Source: Enterococcus thailandicus (GTDB taxonomy: Bacteria; Bacillota; Bacilli; Lactobacillales; Enterococcaceae). Taken from it: DNA of 64,000 nt. The stretch covers positions 124,001 to 188,000 of the forward strand of contig NZ_JXLE01000003.1 in assembly GCF_001886265.1 (NCBI RefSeq), read 5' to 3'. This document shows, one piece after another, positions 31,462 through 40,904 of the stretch (position 1 is its first letter; each line of letters opens with the position of its first letter). The notes beneath the pieces are model-generated. The model was not told the origin of the DNA and searched no databases. It saw only the letters and a program-made list of their open reading frames with translations. Made by a program: the position numbers and the translations under genes.

Positions 31462-32385
31462 TTATACCTCATTTCTTAACACTTTACTTGGTTTTAATTT
31501 ATCTTTTTCCTTTGGATTAGGCTGGTAGATGCTAACAACTTGATTTTGATAAAACAAAGCAATTTCTTGATCTGGCATCGTTGGCAACCCAAACACGTTG
31601 TAATCTAAACGCATGCCATTCTTGACTTTTTGCCAAACAGCTTCACTGATATCTACTCGTGGAAACTTCTCAACGCCTGCTTCGATTGGTAATAAATACT
31701 CAGAAATAGTCCCGTTTTCCATATACTCAGCTACTTGCGCCAAAGTGATTGCTTGTTTTTGATTCATTCCTGCGCTTGCTGTTCTTGTCAAGTCAGACAT
31801 GTGAGCAGGAAATCCTAGTTTTTTTCCCGTATCAACAGCAAGTGTTCGCACATAAGTTCCTTTTCCGCAATCAACTTCAAAACGCCAAGATAACAAACCT
31901 TTTTCTTGATTCCAGTTTAATTCACTAGTGCGTTCAAAACGATAAATTTGGGCTTTTCTACTTGGACGCTCAACTGTTTCATTGTTGCGAGCATATTCAT
32001 AAAGACGTTTGCCATTGACTTTCACCGCTGAATACATTGGCGGAATTTGCGTGATTTCTCCCAGAAAAGAGTCCATGATTTGATCGATCTTTTTTTCTGA
32101 GATTTGTTCTGTCACCGCTTGTTTTTCAACCACTTCGCCAGATTTATCTTCCGTTGTTGTACTGAAACCAAGCGTAATTTCACCTTGGTATGTTTTCCCA
32201 GAGTCAGTTAAATATTCAATAACTTTTGTTGCTTTGCCAATACAAATTGGTAACACACCATCTACATCTGGATCTAGTGTTCCACCATGACCGATTTTTT
32301 TGGTATGTAATATTTTTCTTAATTTAAATACGCAGTCATGACTTGTCATCCCACGTTCTTTCCATAACGGTAATAGCCCTTCCAT
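31462..32385 (-). CDS. truB: TruB, tRNA pseudouridine-55 synthase
   Basis: 307 residues. MEGLLPLWKERGMTSHD, the catalytic Asp in GHGGTLDPDVDGVLPI, and the tRNA-binding segment VDCGKGTYVRTLA identify it. Forms pseudouridine 55 in the T-loop of tRNA. It forms an operon with ribF and has its own extended -10 promoter; a 3.2-kb accessory patch separates it from rbfA, which is often its direct neighbour. Confidence 0.97.
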   Translation of the reverse strand: MEGLLPLWKERGMTSHDCVFKLRKILHTKKIGHGGTLDPDVDGVLPICIGKATKVIEYLTDSGKTYQGEITLGFSTTTEDKSGEVVEKQAVTEQISEKKIDQIMDSFLGEITQIPPMYSAVKVNGKRLYEYARNNETVERPSRKAQIYRFERTSELNWNQEKGLLSWRFEVDCGKGTYVRTLAVDTGKKLGFPAHMSDLTRTASAGMNQKQAITLAQVAEYMENGTISEYLLPIEAGVEKFPRVDISEAVWQKVKNGMRLDYNVFGLPTMPDQEIALFYQNQVVSIYQPNPKEKDKLKPSKVLRNEV

Positions 32386-32420
32386 TTCTGCTCTCCATTT
32401 CTTTTTGATTCAACTGATTT

Positions 32421-32449
32421 ATTATAACACAGCAAGAATAATAACTACA
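32421..32449 (-). promoter_or_regulatory. Promoter of truB-ribF
   Basis: Minus-strand extended -10 TGTTATAAT with a weak -35 (TGTAGT) at 17 bp. Confidence 0.55.
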
Positions 32450-32563
32450 TTTTTGAATTCAACTCCAACGATTTTTACATGTTGGATACAAAAACGTAAT
32501 AAAATTCATCGGGGTGTAAATAGAATACATGTTATTCTTTTTTTATACAAAAGGAGGGATTAG

Positions 32564-32623
32564 ATGGAAAATATTTTCTTCGCACCCTTTGATTGGTTAT
32601 ATGGGTGGCTTTCAGGCAAATAA
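32564..32623 (+). CDS. Stand-alone 19-residue Trp/aromatic-rich peptide ORF, unknown
   Basis: Encodes MENIFFAPFDWLYGWLSGK. The ribosome site AAGGAGGG lies 6 nt before the ATG, and a strong terminator follows at 32671-32710, so it looks like a complete monocistronic unit opposite to its neighbours. The peptide is amphipathic and aromatic (two Trp, one Tyr, three Phe) and could be membrane-active. No structural gene follows that a leader peptide could control. Coding is inferred from the ribosome site and isolation. Confidence 0.5.
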   Translation: MENIFFAPFDWLYGWLSGK

Positions 32624-32670
32624 ACACGTCTTCCCCAAGACAAACGAAGAATTTTAAGCTTCGTGCATAA

Positions 32671-32710
32671 AAAAACGGCAAGTCTCATCATTTGAGGACT
32701 TGCCGTTTTT
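32671..32710. terminator. Bidirectional terminator after the 19-residue ORF and the lipoprotein gene
   Basis: 14-bp stem AAAAACGGCAAGTC / GACTTGCCGTTTTT with T-runs on both strands. Confidence 0.88.
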
Positions 32711-32729
32711 AATTTTTTCAATCATTTGC

Positions 32730-33233
32730 TTAATATGGGTTTCCACTAGGATCAGTTTCTTGCACTTCTCCTATCGGTGAAACTCGGAAAAAGGTCAATG
32801 TACCAGAACCTCCACGTTCACTTGCAGAAAGACTGTAAGCTTTAAAAAGATAATCGCCATCAATCATTTGCCAAAAGATAAAAGCAATATCTGAATCCTT
32901 ATACTTTGGATATTTTTCGTAAATAGCATCTAGTGCTTGTTTTTGTTCTGGTGTAAAGGAAGGCATTTCACTCGTTGAGTTTGTTGCTGATGTATTTGTA
33001 CTTTGACCTGTTGAACTCGCTGGTGTTGTCGTTACAGTTGAATTCGTTTCTTTAACAACTGTTTCCGTGTTTGAATCACTTGTTGCCGTTTCTGAGACAG
33101 TCGTTGTTGTTGTTGTTTCACTCGTTTGAACCGTCGATTGTGACGTTTTACTTGAAGTTACTTGCTCATTTTTCCCGCAAGAAGCAAGAAACAAAGTCAT
33201 GCCAATCACACTTAACCCAATTATCTTTTTCAT
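32730..33233 (-). CDS. Putative lipoprotein with Thr/Ser-rich linker
   Basis: 167 residues from the ATG at 33233; a GTG at 33242 sits too close to the AAGGA site. Lipobox FLASC. A Thr/Ser linker spans about 25-90, then comes a domain of about 75 residues (FTPEQKQALDAIYEKYPKYKDSDIAF..., ending SPIGEVQETDPSGNPY). The build is like the lipoprotein at 22798 but the C-terminal domain differs. Unknown surface function. Lies in the accessory patch between rbfA and truB. Confidence 0.78.
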   Translation of the reverse strand: MKKIIGLSVIGMTLFLASCGKNEQVTSSKTSQSTVQTSETTTTTTVSETATSDSNTETVVKETNSTVTTTPASSTGQSTNTSATNSTSEMPSFTPEQKQALDAIYEKYPKYKDSDIAFIFWQMIDGDYLFKAYSLSASERGGSGTLTFFRVSPIGEVQETDPSGNPY

Positions 33234-33319
33234 TATCGCCACATCCTTTTATTTTTTTATCAATCCAAAAGATACAAAAATTTCTAGAAAATCTCTTACC
33301 ATATTCACCTCATTATAAC

Positions 33320-33351
33320 AAAAAAACATTACCCAATAAATGGGTAATGTT
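33320..33351 (-). terminator. Terminator downstream of the tail-protein pseudogene
   Basis: Minus-strand stem AACATTACCCA / TGGGTAATGTT with 5-nt loop and T-run. Confidence 0.82.
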
Positions 33352-33435
33352 TTGGTTAATTGGTAAATAAAATTGAAGGGAATCAAGATACGTTCCATAT
33401 TTATTCCATAACACGTAACTTATTCTCATTTATCA

Positions 33436-34842
33436 TTAATAATCTATACTTCGAATAGTTGACCGTCCAAATCCATTTAATATTAATTTTCTATTTACTA
33501 TATCAATTTGTAAAATCGTAAACGAATCTTCTTTATATGAATTCAAATAAGAGTCATCTTCTGGCCAAGCATTATCACAAACAATTGTCTTAAAATATTC
33601 ATTCTGAATAATTGATTCAGTATGGTCATGACCCGAAATAAAACCAACAAAATTACTTTCCTCTCTAATTGAAAAATCAGTAGTAAATTCTTGAACTTCA
33701 AAATCTTTTATATTGCTCTGTAACGTTACCGTTCTCCTATTTATAAATGAATTAATAAGATTTATCAATAGATCAAAATTTCGATGATTCCTTAATTCTT
33801 CTTGACGTATTCTCAACGGGATGTGACTGAACATAATTACATGATAATTGTCTGGACACTTGCCTAAAGCTACACTAGCAATCCATTTTAATTGTTTTTC
33901 TTGGTATCCATAATCCCATTGTGCAAGATATTTTAGACTACCATCATTATTAAGAATTTCAGGATTGTCTAATGAATCAACAAAAACAACTCGAATTTTT
34001 TGTTGATGGTAATCTTTGTATCCATAAAGACTATTATCATCTCTAACTTCTCCATATAAATTTTCTTCAGACTTCATTTGTTTTTTGAATAAATCATCTG
34101 AAATAATGTCTTTTGGAAAAACTTTTCCGTTTTGATTATAACTAATTAATCCCCCTTGATCATGATTTCCTCGAATAGCAAATCTATCTGCGCTTTTACC
34201 TGAATAAAAAAATGATAGATAAGATTGCATATTGCTAATTTTTTGTTCATAACTGATTTGCTCACTATCTACATTATCTCCTCCGCATATTAATACCTGC
34301 ATTTTATCACTTAAAGATAAAATGTTATTGAGGTTTCTTAAGCTTAAATAAGCATTTTTTCTCCATGTTCCAAAGTCATAATGAGAATCCGTTACAAAAC
34401 CAATAGTAAAAAGTTCATTATCAATCTTGTTTCTTAATTCTATTAGTTTTTCTTTATAGAAAGGCTCTGGTACTCCCAGAGCCTCATCTGGGAAAAGGAT
34501 CAGCTGTGTAATAAGTCATATTCCCTTTAAGACTTTGAGAATTAGGTAAATTTGCATCAACTATAATTTGCATTTTTCCACCAGTTGAATATACTGCTGC
34601 ACCAATCCCACGATTAGATGAAGACGATAATCGAGTAGCAGCAAACGGCTGTCTTTGTGGCAAGAATCCTTTTGGATAAATACCTAAGTCTATCCAACCC
34701 AAACTTTTTTTACTTGAAAACTAAAACCAACTGATACTAGGTTACCTACTCTCCAAAAACCAATAGTTCCTCCATCATAGTTATCGTTAATAGGAACAGT
34801 AATTTCTCTATATGCAACTTGTTGTTCAATTAAATTCTCCAT
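33436..34842 (-). pseudogene. Phage tail/baseplate-type protein with metallophosphoesterase domain, two frameshifts
   Basis: Three consecutive frames make one protein of about 469 codons. Part 1 starts at 34842 behind CAGGAG (MENLIEQQVAYREITVPIND...) and stops at 34690. Part 2 continues one frame over (GWIDLGIYPKGFLPQRQPFA... to TYYTADPFPR, stop 34484); the break is at a run of seven T (plus strand) at 34705-34711. Part 3 is again shifted at 34484-34500 and encodes the phosphoesterase: DSHYD (metal motif I), GGDNVD, RGNHDQGG, a His near FSHIPL, and SGHDHTES. Part 3 alone has no usable start before the catalytic DSH motif. Part 2 resembles receptor-binding/tail domains of lactobacillales phages. 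A remnant of a phage tail gene, or a sequence with two base-call errors. Confidence 0.72.
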
Positions 34843-35167
34843 TATTTACTCCTGCCTTCATTTTTTGATTATAAATTAATCATAATAAATTAGTTGTAAT
34901 ACTATTGTCAGTATTTCTTATCAACTTTAAATCCTTACACTGTAATTGACATAAATCCAACTATAGTGTACTGTCCAACCATGGCTAAATAAGCTTACAA
35001 AATAACCACATTATTTCCAAAGCTATAGTATTTTCTTATTTTGCAAGTAAACTAGATAATAAACATTCACGAAATATATTTCATGAATAAAATATAACCC
35101 ACTATTTTATAATAGTCAATAAAAATCCAACTTTTTTATACTTAAAAATAAATACTAGGAGTTAATC
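34843..35167. other. 325-bp AT-rich gap between tail pseudogene and phage-type repressor
   Basis: Divergent intergenic region. It holds an inverted pair ACACT/AGTGT at about 34938-34970 and a TATAAT-like element near 35109, which may belong to the repressor promoter. No gene seen. Confidence 0.4.
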
Positions 35168-35503
35168 ATGACACTATTCGAGCGTATTCAAATACTTTCT
35201 AAAAAAAAAGATAAAAATTTAAAAGATATTTCATTAGATTTAGGATATAGTAAAAATTATCTATATACTTTACGTACTAAGGAACCTTCTGCTGATAAAT
35301 TGCGTAATATTGCTGATTATTTTCATGTTTCCGTAGATTATCTACTTGGACGAACAGATACACCTTCTCTAGGCGATAAAGTAAAACTACCTGAGGATCT
35401 CAATAAACTTTTAGATAATGTAAAAAGCTTCGATGGGAAACCTATAACTGAAAATGATAAAGAAGCTGTACGCATATTTTTAGAAGGAAGATTGAGTAAG
35501 TAA
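35168..35503 (+). CDS. XRE-family (phage cI-type) transcriptional regulator
   Basis: 111 residues. N-terminal helix-turn-helix at about 5-62 (KNLKDISLDLGYSKNYLYTLR, then ADYFHVSVDYLLGRTD), a form common in phage repressors of lactobacillales, and a short C-terminal tail without a protease domain. AGGAG precedes the ATG. It faces the tail-protein pseudogene; with it, this looks like the remains of a prophage. No integrase or other phage genes are nearby, so its target is unknown. Confidence 0.8.
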   Translation: MTLFERIQILSKKKDKNLKDISLDLGYSKNYLYTLRTKEPSADKLRNIADYFHVSVDYLLGRTDTPSLGDKVKLPEDLNKLLDNVKSFDGKPITENDKEAVRIFLEGRLSK

Positions 35504-35611
35504 GAGATTTATTTTATGGAAAAAGTAAGTAAAAGAGCTACTCGTTAGCCCTGGAGTTGAGCCTATCGTGATGGAATTAGAAAGATGAACGAGGAAGAGA
35601 GAAAACAAAAA

Positions 35612-35650
35612 AGAGTAACAAAACCTGATATACCAGGTTTGTTACTCTTT
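35612..35650. terminator. Terminator of the nusA-infB-rbfA operon
   Basis: Long stem AGAGTAACAAA...CCTG / CAGG...TTTGTTACTCT with one bulge and T-runs on both sides, directly after the rbfA stop. It would also end plus-strand transcripts from the repressor gene. Confidence 0.85.
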
Positions 35651-35654
35651 TTGT

Positions 35655-36002
35655 TTAGTCCTTATTCAAATTACGCAACAGCTCGTCGATATGGTTACCA
35701 TAGCCGACAGACTCATCTAATTCAAAAATTAGCTCAGGTGTCTTGTAAATGCTTAGGTTATGACCTAATTCACGACGAATGAGCCCACTTGCTTTACTCA
35801 AACCTTCTTGAGCTTTTTTCTTATCTGAAGCAAGATCAGATAAGATGCTGTAATAGATGGTTGCTTGTTGCAAATCACCTGTTACATGTACATCCGTGAT
35901 TGTTACGTTTTCAACACGTGGATCACGAACCTTTTTACGTAAAATATCATTGACCTCTTTTAAAATTTCTTGACCGACTCGACGGTCACGATAGTTAGCC
36001 AT
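35655..36002 (-). CDS. rbfA: RbfA, 30S ribosome-binding factor
   Basis: 115 residues. [21 protein letters not shown] and [20 protein letters not shown] are typical. The KH-like protein helps mature the 16S rRNA 5' end. Last gene of the rimP-nusA-ylxR-ylxQ-infB-rbfA operon, 26 nt after infB. Confidence 0.96.
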   Translation of the reverse strand: MANYRDRRVGQEILKEVNDILRKKVRDPRVENVTITDVHVTGDLQQATIYYSILSDLASDKKKAQEGLSKASGLIRRELGHNLSIYKTPELIFELDESVGYGNHIDELLRNLNKD

Positions 36003-36028
36003 AATGAGCGGCCTCCTTTATTTTTTTA

Positions 36029-38275
36029 TTAGTCGTTTTTAACTTCTTCCATAATGAAGCCTTCAATGATGTCATCAACTTTGATGTCATTGAATTTTTC
36101 AATCATTGCGCCACATTCAAATCCCATTTTAACTTCTTTCACGTCATCTTTAAAACGTTTCAAGCTAGCTAATTGGCCTTCATAGATAACGATTCCGTCA
36201 CGAATGACACGAACACCACTATCTCTACGAATAAATCCTTCAGTCACGTATGCGCCAGCAATCGTTCCAACTTTTGAAACTTTGAAGGTTTCACGAATGA
36301 TCATTTGACCAGTAATTTTTTCTTCAAATTCAGGATCAAGCATCCCTTTCATTGCTGTTTCGATTTCTTCGATTGCCTTATAAATGATTCGGTGTAAACG
36401 AATGTCTACTTCTTCCGAATCAGCTTGGCTCTTCGCTTGTGGTGTAGGACGAACGTTAAACCCGATGATGATTGCGTTACTTGCAGCAGCTAAGGTAACG
36501 TCACTTTCATTGATTGCACCAACAGCAGCATGCACGATTTTCACGCGAACGCCTTCGACATCAATTTTATTCAATGAAGCAGCTAAAGCTTCGGCAGAAC
36601 CTTGTACGTCAGCTTTGATAATAACATTAACTTCTTTCAATTCGCCTTCTTTAAGACTTTCGAACAAGTTATCTAATGTTACACGGCTTGTAGCGGCACG
36701 GTGTTCAACAACTGCACGTTTGGCACGTTCTTCACCAGCTGCACGAGCTGTTTTTTCATCTTCAAAGACAACAAAGTGATCCCCAGCTTGTGGTACATCG
36801 TTCAATCCAGTGATTTCAACTGGTGTTGCTGGACCCGCATCTTTTTCACGTCGACCTAAGTCGCTGACCATCACACGAACACGTCCGTAAGTATTGCCGA
36901 CAACGATTGGGTCTCCTACATGTAATGTTCCTTGTTGAACAAGTAAAGTAGTGATTGGTCCCTTACCTTTGTCTAAACGTGCTTCGATAACTGTACCGAT
37001 TGCGCGTTGTGTTGGATCAGCTTTCAAGTCTTCTACTTCAGAAACTAATAGAATCATTTCTAATAGTTCTTCAATATTTTGACCAAATTTCGCTGAAATT
37101 TCAACGAAGATCGTATCTCCGCCCCACGCTTCAGGAATAAGTTCGTATTCACTTAATTCTTGCATAACGTGTTGTGGGTTTGCGCCTGGTTTATCAATTT
37201 TGTTTACAGCAACGATGATTGGAACATTCGCAGCTTTCGCATGGTTGATGGCTTCAACCGTTTGTGGCATTACACCATCATCAGCAGCAACAACCAAGAT
37301 TGTAATATCTGTGATACTTGCCCCACGCGCACGCATACTTGTAAAGGCTGCGTGACCTGGTGTATCCAAGAAAGTAATTGGTTTACCGTCGATGTCAATT
37401 TGGTAAGCACCGATATGCTGAGTGATTCCGCCTGCTTCATCATTTGTTACACGTGAGTGACGCAAAGTATCTAATAAAGTTGTTTTACCATGGTCAACGT
37501 GTCCCATAATTGTGACAACTGGTGGACGTGAAACTAGATTTTCTTCATTCAATTCTTCTGGTTCAAAGAATTTGTCTAAATCTGCAATATCCACTTGTAC
37601 TTTTTCTTGTGGTTCCATACCATAATCTGTTGCTAATAACTCGATTGTATCTTTATCAAGTGCTTGGTTTTGATTGACCATGACACCTAGCATAAATAGT
37701 TTTTTGATGATTTCTGCTGGTTCACGGTGAATTTTTTTCGCAATATCTGCAACGTTCATGCCTTCTGTATACTCTAGAACTTCTGGTAGTTCACGGAATT
37801 TACGTGGTGGCACAGCTGGTTTGTTTGACGTTTGTTGTTTCCCTTTTTTCCCTTTTTTGTTAAAACGATTGCGGTTATTATTGTTGAATTTTCCGCGATT
37901 GTTATTGTTGTTACGATTTTGATTTCCGCCTTGACGGTTTTGGTTATTTTGGTTGGATGATTTATTTTGTCCTTGATTCACTTGACCGCTCCCTTGACCG
38001 CGATCTTGATAGTTGCGGTTATTTTTATTTTTTTGTTGTGTTACATTTTTTGTGTTTTCTTGAGTTTTATCATTTGGCTTTTGATTGACGGGTTTCTGGT
38101 TTGGCTTTTGTACAACTGGGTTTTTGAAAGCTTGCTGCAATTTATTCTCATCTTCGCGATTTAAAGTTCCCATATGGTTCTTTACGTCGATCCCTAAATT
38201 TTGGGCTTTTTCGACAATCACTTTACTTGATTGATTGAGCTCTTTTGCTAATTCATAGACTCTTTTTTTTCCCAT
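36029..38275 (-). CDS. infB: InfB, translation initiation factor IF-2
   Basis: 748 residues. N-terminal [14 protein letters not shown] domain, a low-complexity Asn/Gln/Lys/Arg linker at about 52-148, a second N-domain ([10 protein letters not shown]...), then the GTPase with [17 protein letters not shown] and NKIDKPG, and the fMet-tRNA binding C-terminus. The linker is long and made largely of Asn and Gln. Delivers fMet-tRNA to the 30S subunit. Confidence 0.98.
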   Translation of the reverse strand: MGKKRVYELAKELNQSSKVIVEKAQNLGIDVKNHMGTLNREDENKLQQAFKNPVVQKPNQKPVNQKPNDKTQENTKNVTQQKNKNNRNYQDRGQGSGQVNQGQNKSSNQNNQNRQGGNQNRNNNNNRGKFNNNNRNRFNKKGKKGKQQTSNKPAVPPRKFRELPEVLEYTEGMNVADIAKKIHREPAEIIKKLFMLGVMVNQNQALDKDTIELLATDYGMEPQEKVQVDIADLDKFFEPEELNEENLVSRPPVVTIMGHVDHGKTTLLDTLRHSRVTNDEAGGITQHIGAYQIDIDGKPITFLDTPGHAAFTSMRARGASITDITILVVAADDGVMPQTVEAINHAKAANVPIIVAVNKIDKPGANPQHVMQELSEYELIPEAWGGDTIFVEISAKFGQNIEELLEMILLVSEVEDLKADPTQRAIGTVIEARLDKGKGPITTLLVQQGTLHVGDPIVVGNTYGRVRVMVSDLGRREKDAGPATPVEITGLNDVPQAGDHFVVFEDEKTARAAGEERAKRAVVEHRAATSRVTLDNLFESLKEGELKEVNVIIKADVQGSAEALAASLNKIDVEGVRVKIVHAAVGAINESDVTLAAASNAIIIGFNVRPTPQAKSQADSEEVDIRLHRIIYKAIEEIETAMKGMLDPEFEEKITGQMIIRETFKVSKVGTIAGAYVTEGFIRRDSGVRVIRDGIVIYEGQLASLKRFKDDVKEVKMGFECGAMIEKFNDIKVDDIIEGFIMEEVKND

Positions 38276-38287
38276 GTAATCACCTTC

Positions 38288-38599
38288 CTAACCTTCAATT
38301 AGCTCCTTGATTTTTTTCGCAAACCCTGCATCTAAGACACCGAAGACTTTTCGTGGTTTTCCAATCATTTGCGTAATTTCAGCTTCTGAAAATAGCTCAA
38401 AACAAGGAACTTTGTAATAGGAACTTTTGTCTTTGATCTTTTTTCTTGTGTTATCACTAGCGTCAGTCGCAACAAACACTACTTTTGCCTTTTGGCGACG
38501 AATATCTGCAATGGTTAACTCTTCACCGGTTACTAACTTCCCAGCACGCATCGCAAGACCTAGTAAATTCATGACTTTTTGTCGATTTACTGTGTTCAT
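38288..38599 (-). CDS. ylxQ: YlxQ, L7Ae-family ribosomal-like protein
   Basis: 103 residues. L7Ae/L30e RNA-binding fold (LGLAMRAGKLVTGEELTIADIRR, VFVATDASDNTRKK). Its start overlaps the ylxR stop by 4 nt and it precedes infB by 12 nt, the usual place. Probably binds kink-turn RNA; exact role not established. Confidence 0.92.
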   Translation of the reverse strand: MNTVNRQKVMNLLGLAMRAGKLVTGEELTIADIRRQKAKVVFVATDASDNTRKKIKDKSSYYKVPCFELFSEAEITQMIGKPRKVFGVLDAGFAKKIKELIEG

Positions 38600-38889
38600 T
38601 TTCCAAAAAGCTCTTTTCGGGCTTTTTGGTGCGTAACATAATCTAATAGTTCTTGATAAAATTCATCTGTTAGTTTTACATCGAGAACTCGATCGAGGAT
38701 TTGCTTATCCCAAGCTTTTTGCACTTCTTCCGGCTCAATTGAGACATACGCTCCTCGTCCAGGCATTTTTCCAGTAGGATCAATTGAAACTTCTCCTTCT
38801 TTTGAACGGGTCACTCGAATCATTTCTTTTTTCGGTTTCATTTCACCCGAAACCACGGATTTGCGTAAAGGAATTTTCCTTTGTTTCAT
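38596..38889 (-). CDS. ylxR: YlxR (DUF448) RNA-binding protein
   Basis: 97 residues from the ATG at 38889, chosen because AAGGAGG precedes it; the frame also runs upstream into the nusA 3' end. MKQRKIPLRKSVVSGEMKPKKEMIRV and GKMPGRGAYV are family features. In Bacillus the protein (RnpM) has been reported to modulate RNase P. Overlaps ylxQ by 4 nt. Confidence 0.93.
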   Translation of the reverse strand: MKQRKIPLRKSVVSGEMKPKKEMIRVTRSKEGEVSIDPTGKMPGRGAYVSIEPEEVQKAWDKQILDRVLDVKLTDEFYQELLDYVTHQKARKELFGK

Positions 38890-38908
38890 CTCGTTTGCCT
38901 CCTTACAA

Positions 38909-40105
38909 TTAAGCTTCTTGATCTGTTGTCTCAGTTGTTTCAGTTTCTTCAAAAGCCATTGTTTCATATTCATCAGCTGTTAGGTCTGATTCAACGATTG
39001 CTTCATCATGAAGCTCTTCAACTACTTCTTCTGAAACTGCTTCTTTTTGTGCTTGTTTTTCATAAAACTCAGCCATATCTGATTCAGATTTGATGTCGAT
39101 TTTATGATTTGTTAATTTTGCAGCTAAGCGAGCGTTTTGTCCACGTTTACCGATTGCTAAAGATAATTGATAATCAGGTACCACTACTGTACAAGCTTTC
39201 GCATTTGTTTCGTCAAAAATGACATCCATTACTTGAGCTGGGTTCAATGCGTTCGCAATAAAAATTGCTGGATCTTCGTTCCATTCAACGATATCCATGT
39301 TTTCACCTTTTAGTTCGTTTACAATTGCTTGAACACGTTGGCCTTTAGGTCCTACGCACGTTCCAACAGCATCGATATTTGCATCATTTGAGCGAACAGC
39401 AACTTTGGAACGGTCTCCTGCTTCACGAGCAATGCTTACGATTTCAACTAATCCATCGTAAACTTCAGGTACTTCTTGTTCAAATAAGCGACGCAATAAG
39501 TCTGGATGACTACGGCTTACAAAAACTTGAGGACCTTTTGATGTGTTTTCAACACGTGAAACGTAGACTTTGATTCGGTCATGTGGTTGATAAAATTCGT
39601 TTGGCATTTGGTCTTGTTTAGACAAAACTGCTTCGATTTTACCTAAATTCACATAGATATAACGTTTATCTTGGCGCTCAACGATTCCTTGCATGATGTC
39701 TTTTTCGTATTCGCTGAATTCGTTATAAATAATTGTTCTTTCCGCTTCACGGACACGTTGCAAAATTACTTGTTTTGCTGTTTGTGCAGCAATTCGACCA
39801 AAGTCTTTAGGTGTAACTTCAAAACGGATTGTATCCCCTAATTCATATGCTGGGTTAATCAAAAGTGCGTCTTTTAACGATACTTCTAACTGAGAATCCA
39901 TTACTTCTTCTGTAACTTCTTTCACCGCATAAACATGGATATTTCCTTTTTTCTGATCAAACTCTACTTCTACATTTTGGGCTTGTCCATAGTGACGTTT
40001 ATAAGCAGAAACTAAAGCAGCTTCCAAAGCGTCGATCACGATTTCTTTTGAGATACCTTTTTCAGCTTCTAAAGCATCTAACGCGTTCAACATTTCTTTA
40101 CTCAT
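38909..40105 (-). CDS. nusA: NusA, transcription termination/antitermination factor
   Basis: 398 residues: N-terminal RNAP-binding domain (1-~125), S1 domain (~135-200) and two KH domains (CVGPKGQRVQAIVNELKGENMDIV; LAIGKRGQNARLAAKLT), ending in an acidic, Glu/Thr-rich tail. The E. coli-type acidic repeats are absent, as usual in Firmicutes. Regulates pausing and intrinsic termination. 21 nt after rimP. Confidence 0.97.
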   Translation of the reverse strand: MSKEMLNALDALEAEKGISKEIVIDALEAALVSAYKRHYGQAQNVEVEFDQKKGNIHVYAVKEVTEEVMDSQLEVSLKDALLINPAYELGDTIRFEVTPKDFGRIAAQTAKQVILQRVREAERTIIYNEFSEYEKDIMQGIVERQDKRYIYVNLGKIEAVLSKQDQMPNEFYQPHDRIKVYVSRVENTSKGPQVFVSRSHPDLLRRLFEQEVPEVYDGLVEIVSIAREAGDRSKVAVRSNDANIDAVGTCVGPKGQRVQAIVNELKGENMDIVEWNEDPAIFIANALNPAQVMDVIFDETNAKACTVVVPDYQLSLAIGKRGQNARLAAKLTNHKIDIKSESDMAEFYEKQAQKEAVSEEVVEELHDEAIVESDLTADEYETMAFEETETTETTDQEA

Positions 40106-40126
40106 TATTTTGATTCCTCTCCGTAA

Positions 40127-40600
40127 TTAAAATTGAATAGCTAAGCGAGCTTTCGCAATATTTTTACGTTCAATGGTTAGTTCCTTTTCGCGTGTTTTAA
40201 TGCGAATTTTTAACGTTAGTTGCTCAGCATCAAATGATTGAAGAAAACCCTCGTATTGTTTTTCTCCATCAACAGGTTGATATAAAGACACATGGACGTA
40301 ATCGCCTAGTGCTTTTTCATAATCTGCTTCTTTTTTCAATGGACGTTCTGCTCCAGGAGATGACACCTCTAGGAAATAGGCTTGAGGAATCGGATCTGGG
40401 TCTGCAGCATCTAGCTTCTCACTTAATTTTTCACTGACATAGACACATTCATCGATGTCAATTCCGCCTTCTTTGTCAATGAATACTCGTAAAAACCAGT
40501 TTTTGCCTTCTTTTGTAAACTCTACTTCTACAAGTTCAAAATTTTGTTCATCTAAAATCGGGGTCACCATTTCTGTGACTGTTTCAACGACGCTACTCAA
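40127..40600 (-). CDS. rimP: RimP, 30S ribosome maturation factor
   Basis: 157 residues. Features include [22 protein letters not shown] and [10 protein letters not shown]. Needed for efficient 30S assembly. First gene of the nusA operon, preceded by a strong promoter and a terminator-like hairpin in the leader. Confidence 0.95.
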   Translation of the reverse strand: MSSVVETVTEMVTPILDEQNFELVEVEFTKEGKNWFLRVFIDKEGGIDIDECVYVSEKLSEKLDAADPDPIPQAYFLEVSSPGAERPLKKEADYEKALGDYVHVSLYQPVDGEKQYEGFLQSFDAEQLTLKIRIKTREKELTIERKNIAKARLAIQF

Positions 40601-40636
40601 AAATTTCGCCTCCTTAAAATTGGCTACGTAATTCCA

Positions 40637-40668
40637 TTAAAAAGAGTGAGCGAAAATTCCGCTCACTC
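40637..40668 (-). terminator. Terminator-like hairpin in the rimP-nusA leader (possible attenuator)
   Basis: Minus-strand perfect 9-bp stem GAGTGAGCG / CGCTCACTC, 7-nt loop, then TTTTTAAT. It lies between the operon promoter and the rimP start, about 20 nt into the predicted transcript. Could lower or regulate operon expression. Confidence 0.7.
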
Positions 40669-40693
40669 ACAATTAGTATCATTACCAATGAAA

Positions 40694-40722
40694 ACTATAT
40701 CACAAATTTCATAAAATGACAA
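40694..40722 (-). promoter_or_regulatory. Promoter of the rimP-nusA-infB operon
   Basis: Minus-strand TTGTCA, 17-bp spacer, extended -10 TGATATAGT. Confidence 0.85.
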
Positions 40723-40845
40723 GTTTACTGGTTATTTATTGCTTTCTTCAGCAACTCGATTCGTTTAAAATAAAGGCTTGCTAAATTTTTTTCTTTTTTG
40801 ATTCATTTTTATTTCTTCATAAAAATTTTTCTCGTAAAAAAAATA

Positions 40846-40878
40846 AAGGCACCAACGATTAAACGTTGATGCCTCTTG
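40846..40878 (-). terminator. Terminator of polC
   Basis: Minus-strand stem GAGGCATCAACG / CGTTGGTGCCTT, 6-nt loop, then TATTTTTTTT; about 30 nt past the polC stop. Confidence 0.88.
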
Positions 40879-40904
40879 TCTACCCTCTTGTTAAGAAAAA
40901 TTGC

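Noticed and set aside
33436-34302. Reading the phosphoesterase frame as an intact 288-residue enzyme
   Set aside because: That start lies after the DSH metal motif, so the protein would lack motif I; the joined-frame pseudogene explains the sequence better.
35585-35782. Plus-strand 65-residue frame at the end of rbfA
   Set aside because: Spans the terminator hairpin and the rbfA antisense strand.
36384-36779. Plus-strand frame of 131 residues opposite infB
   Set aside because: Antisense shadow of the conserved IF-2 C-terminal region.
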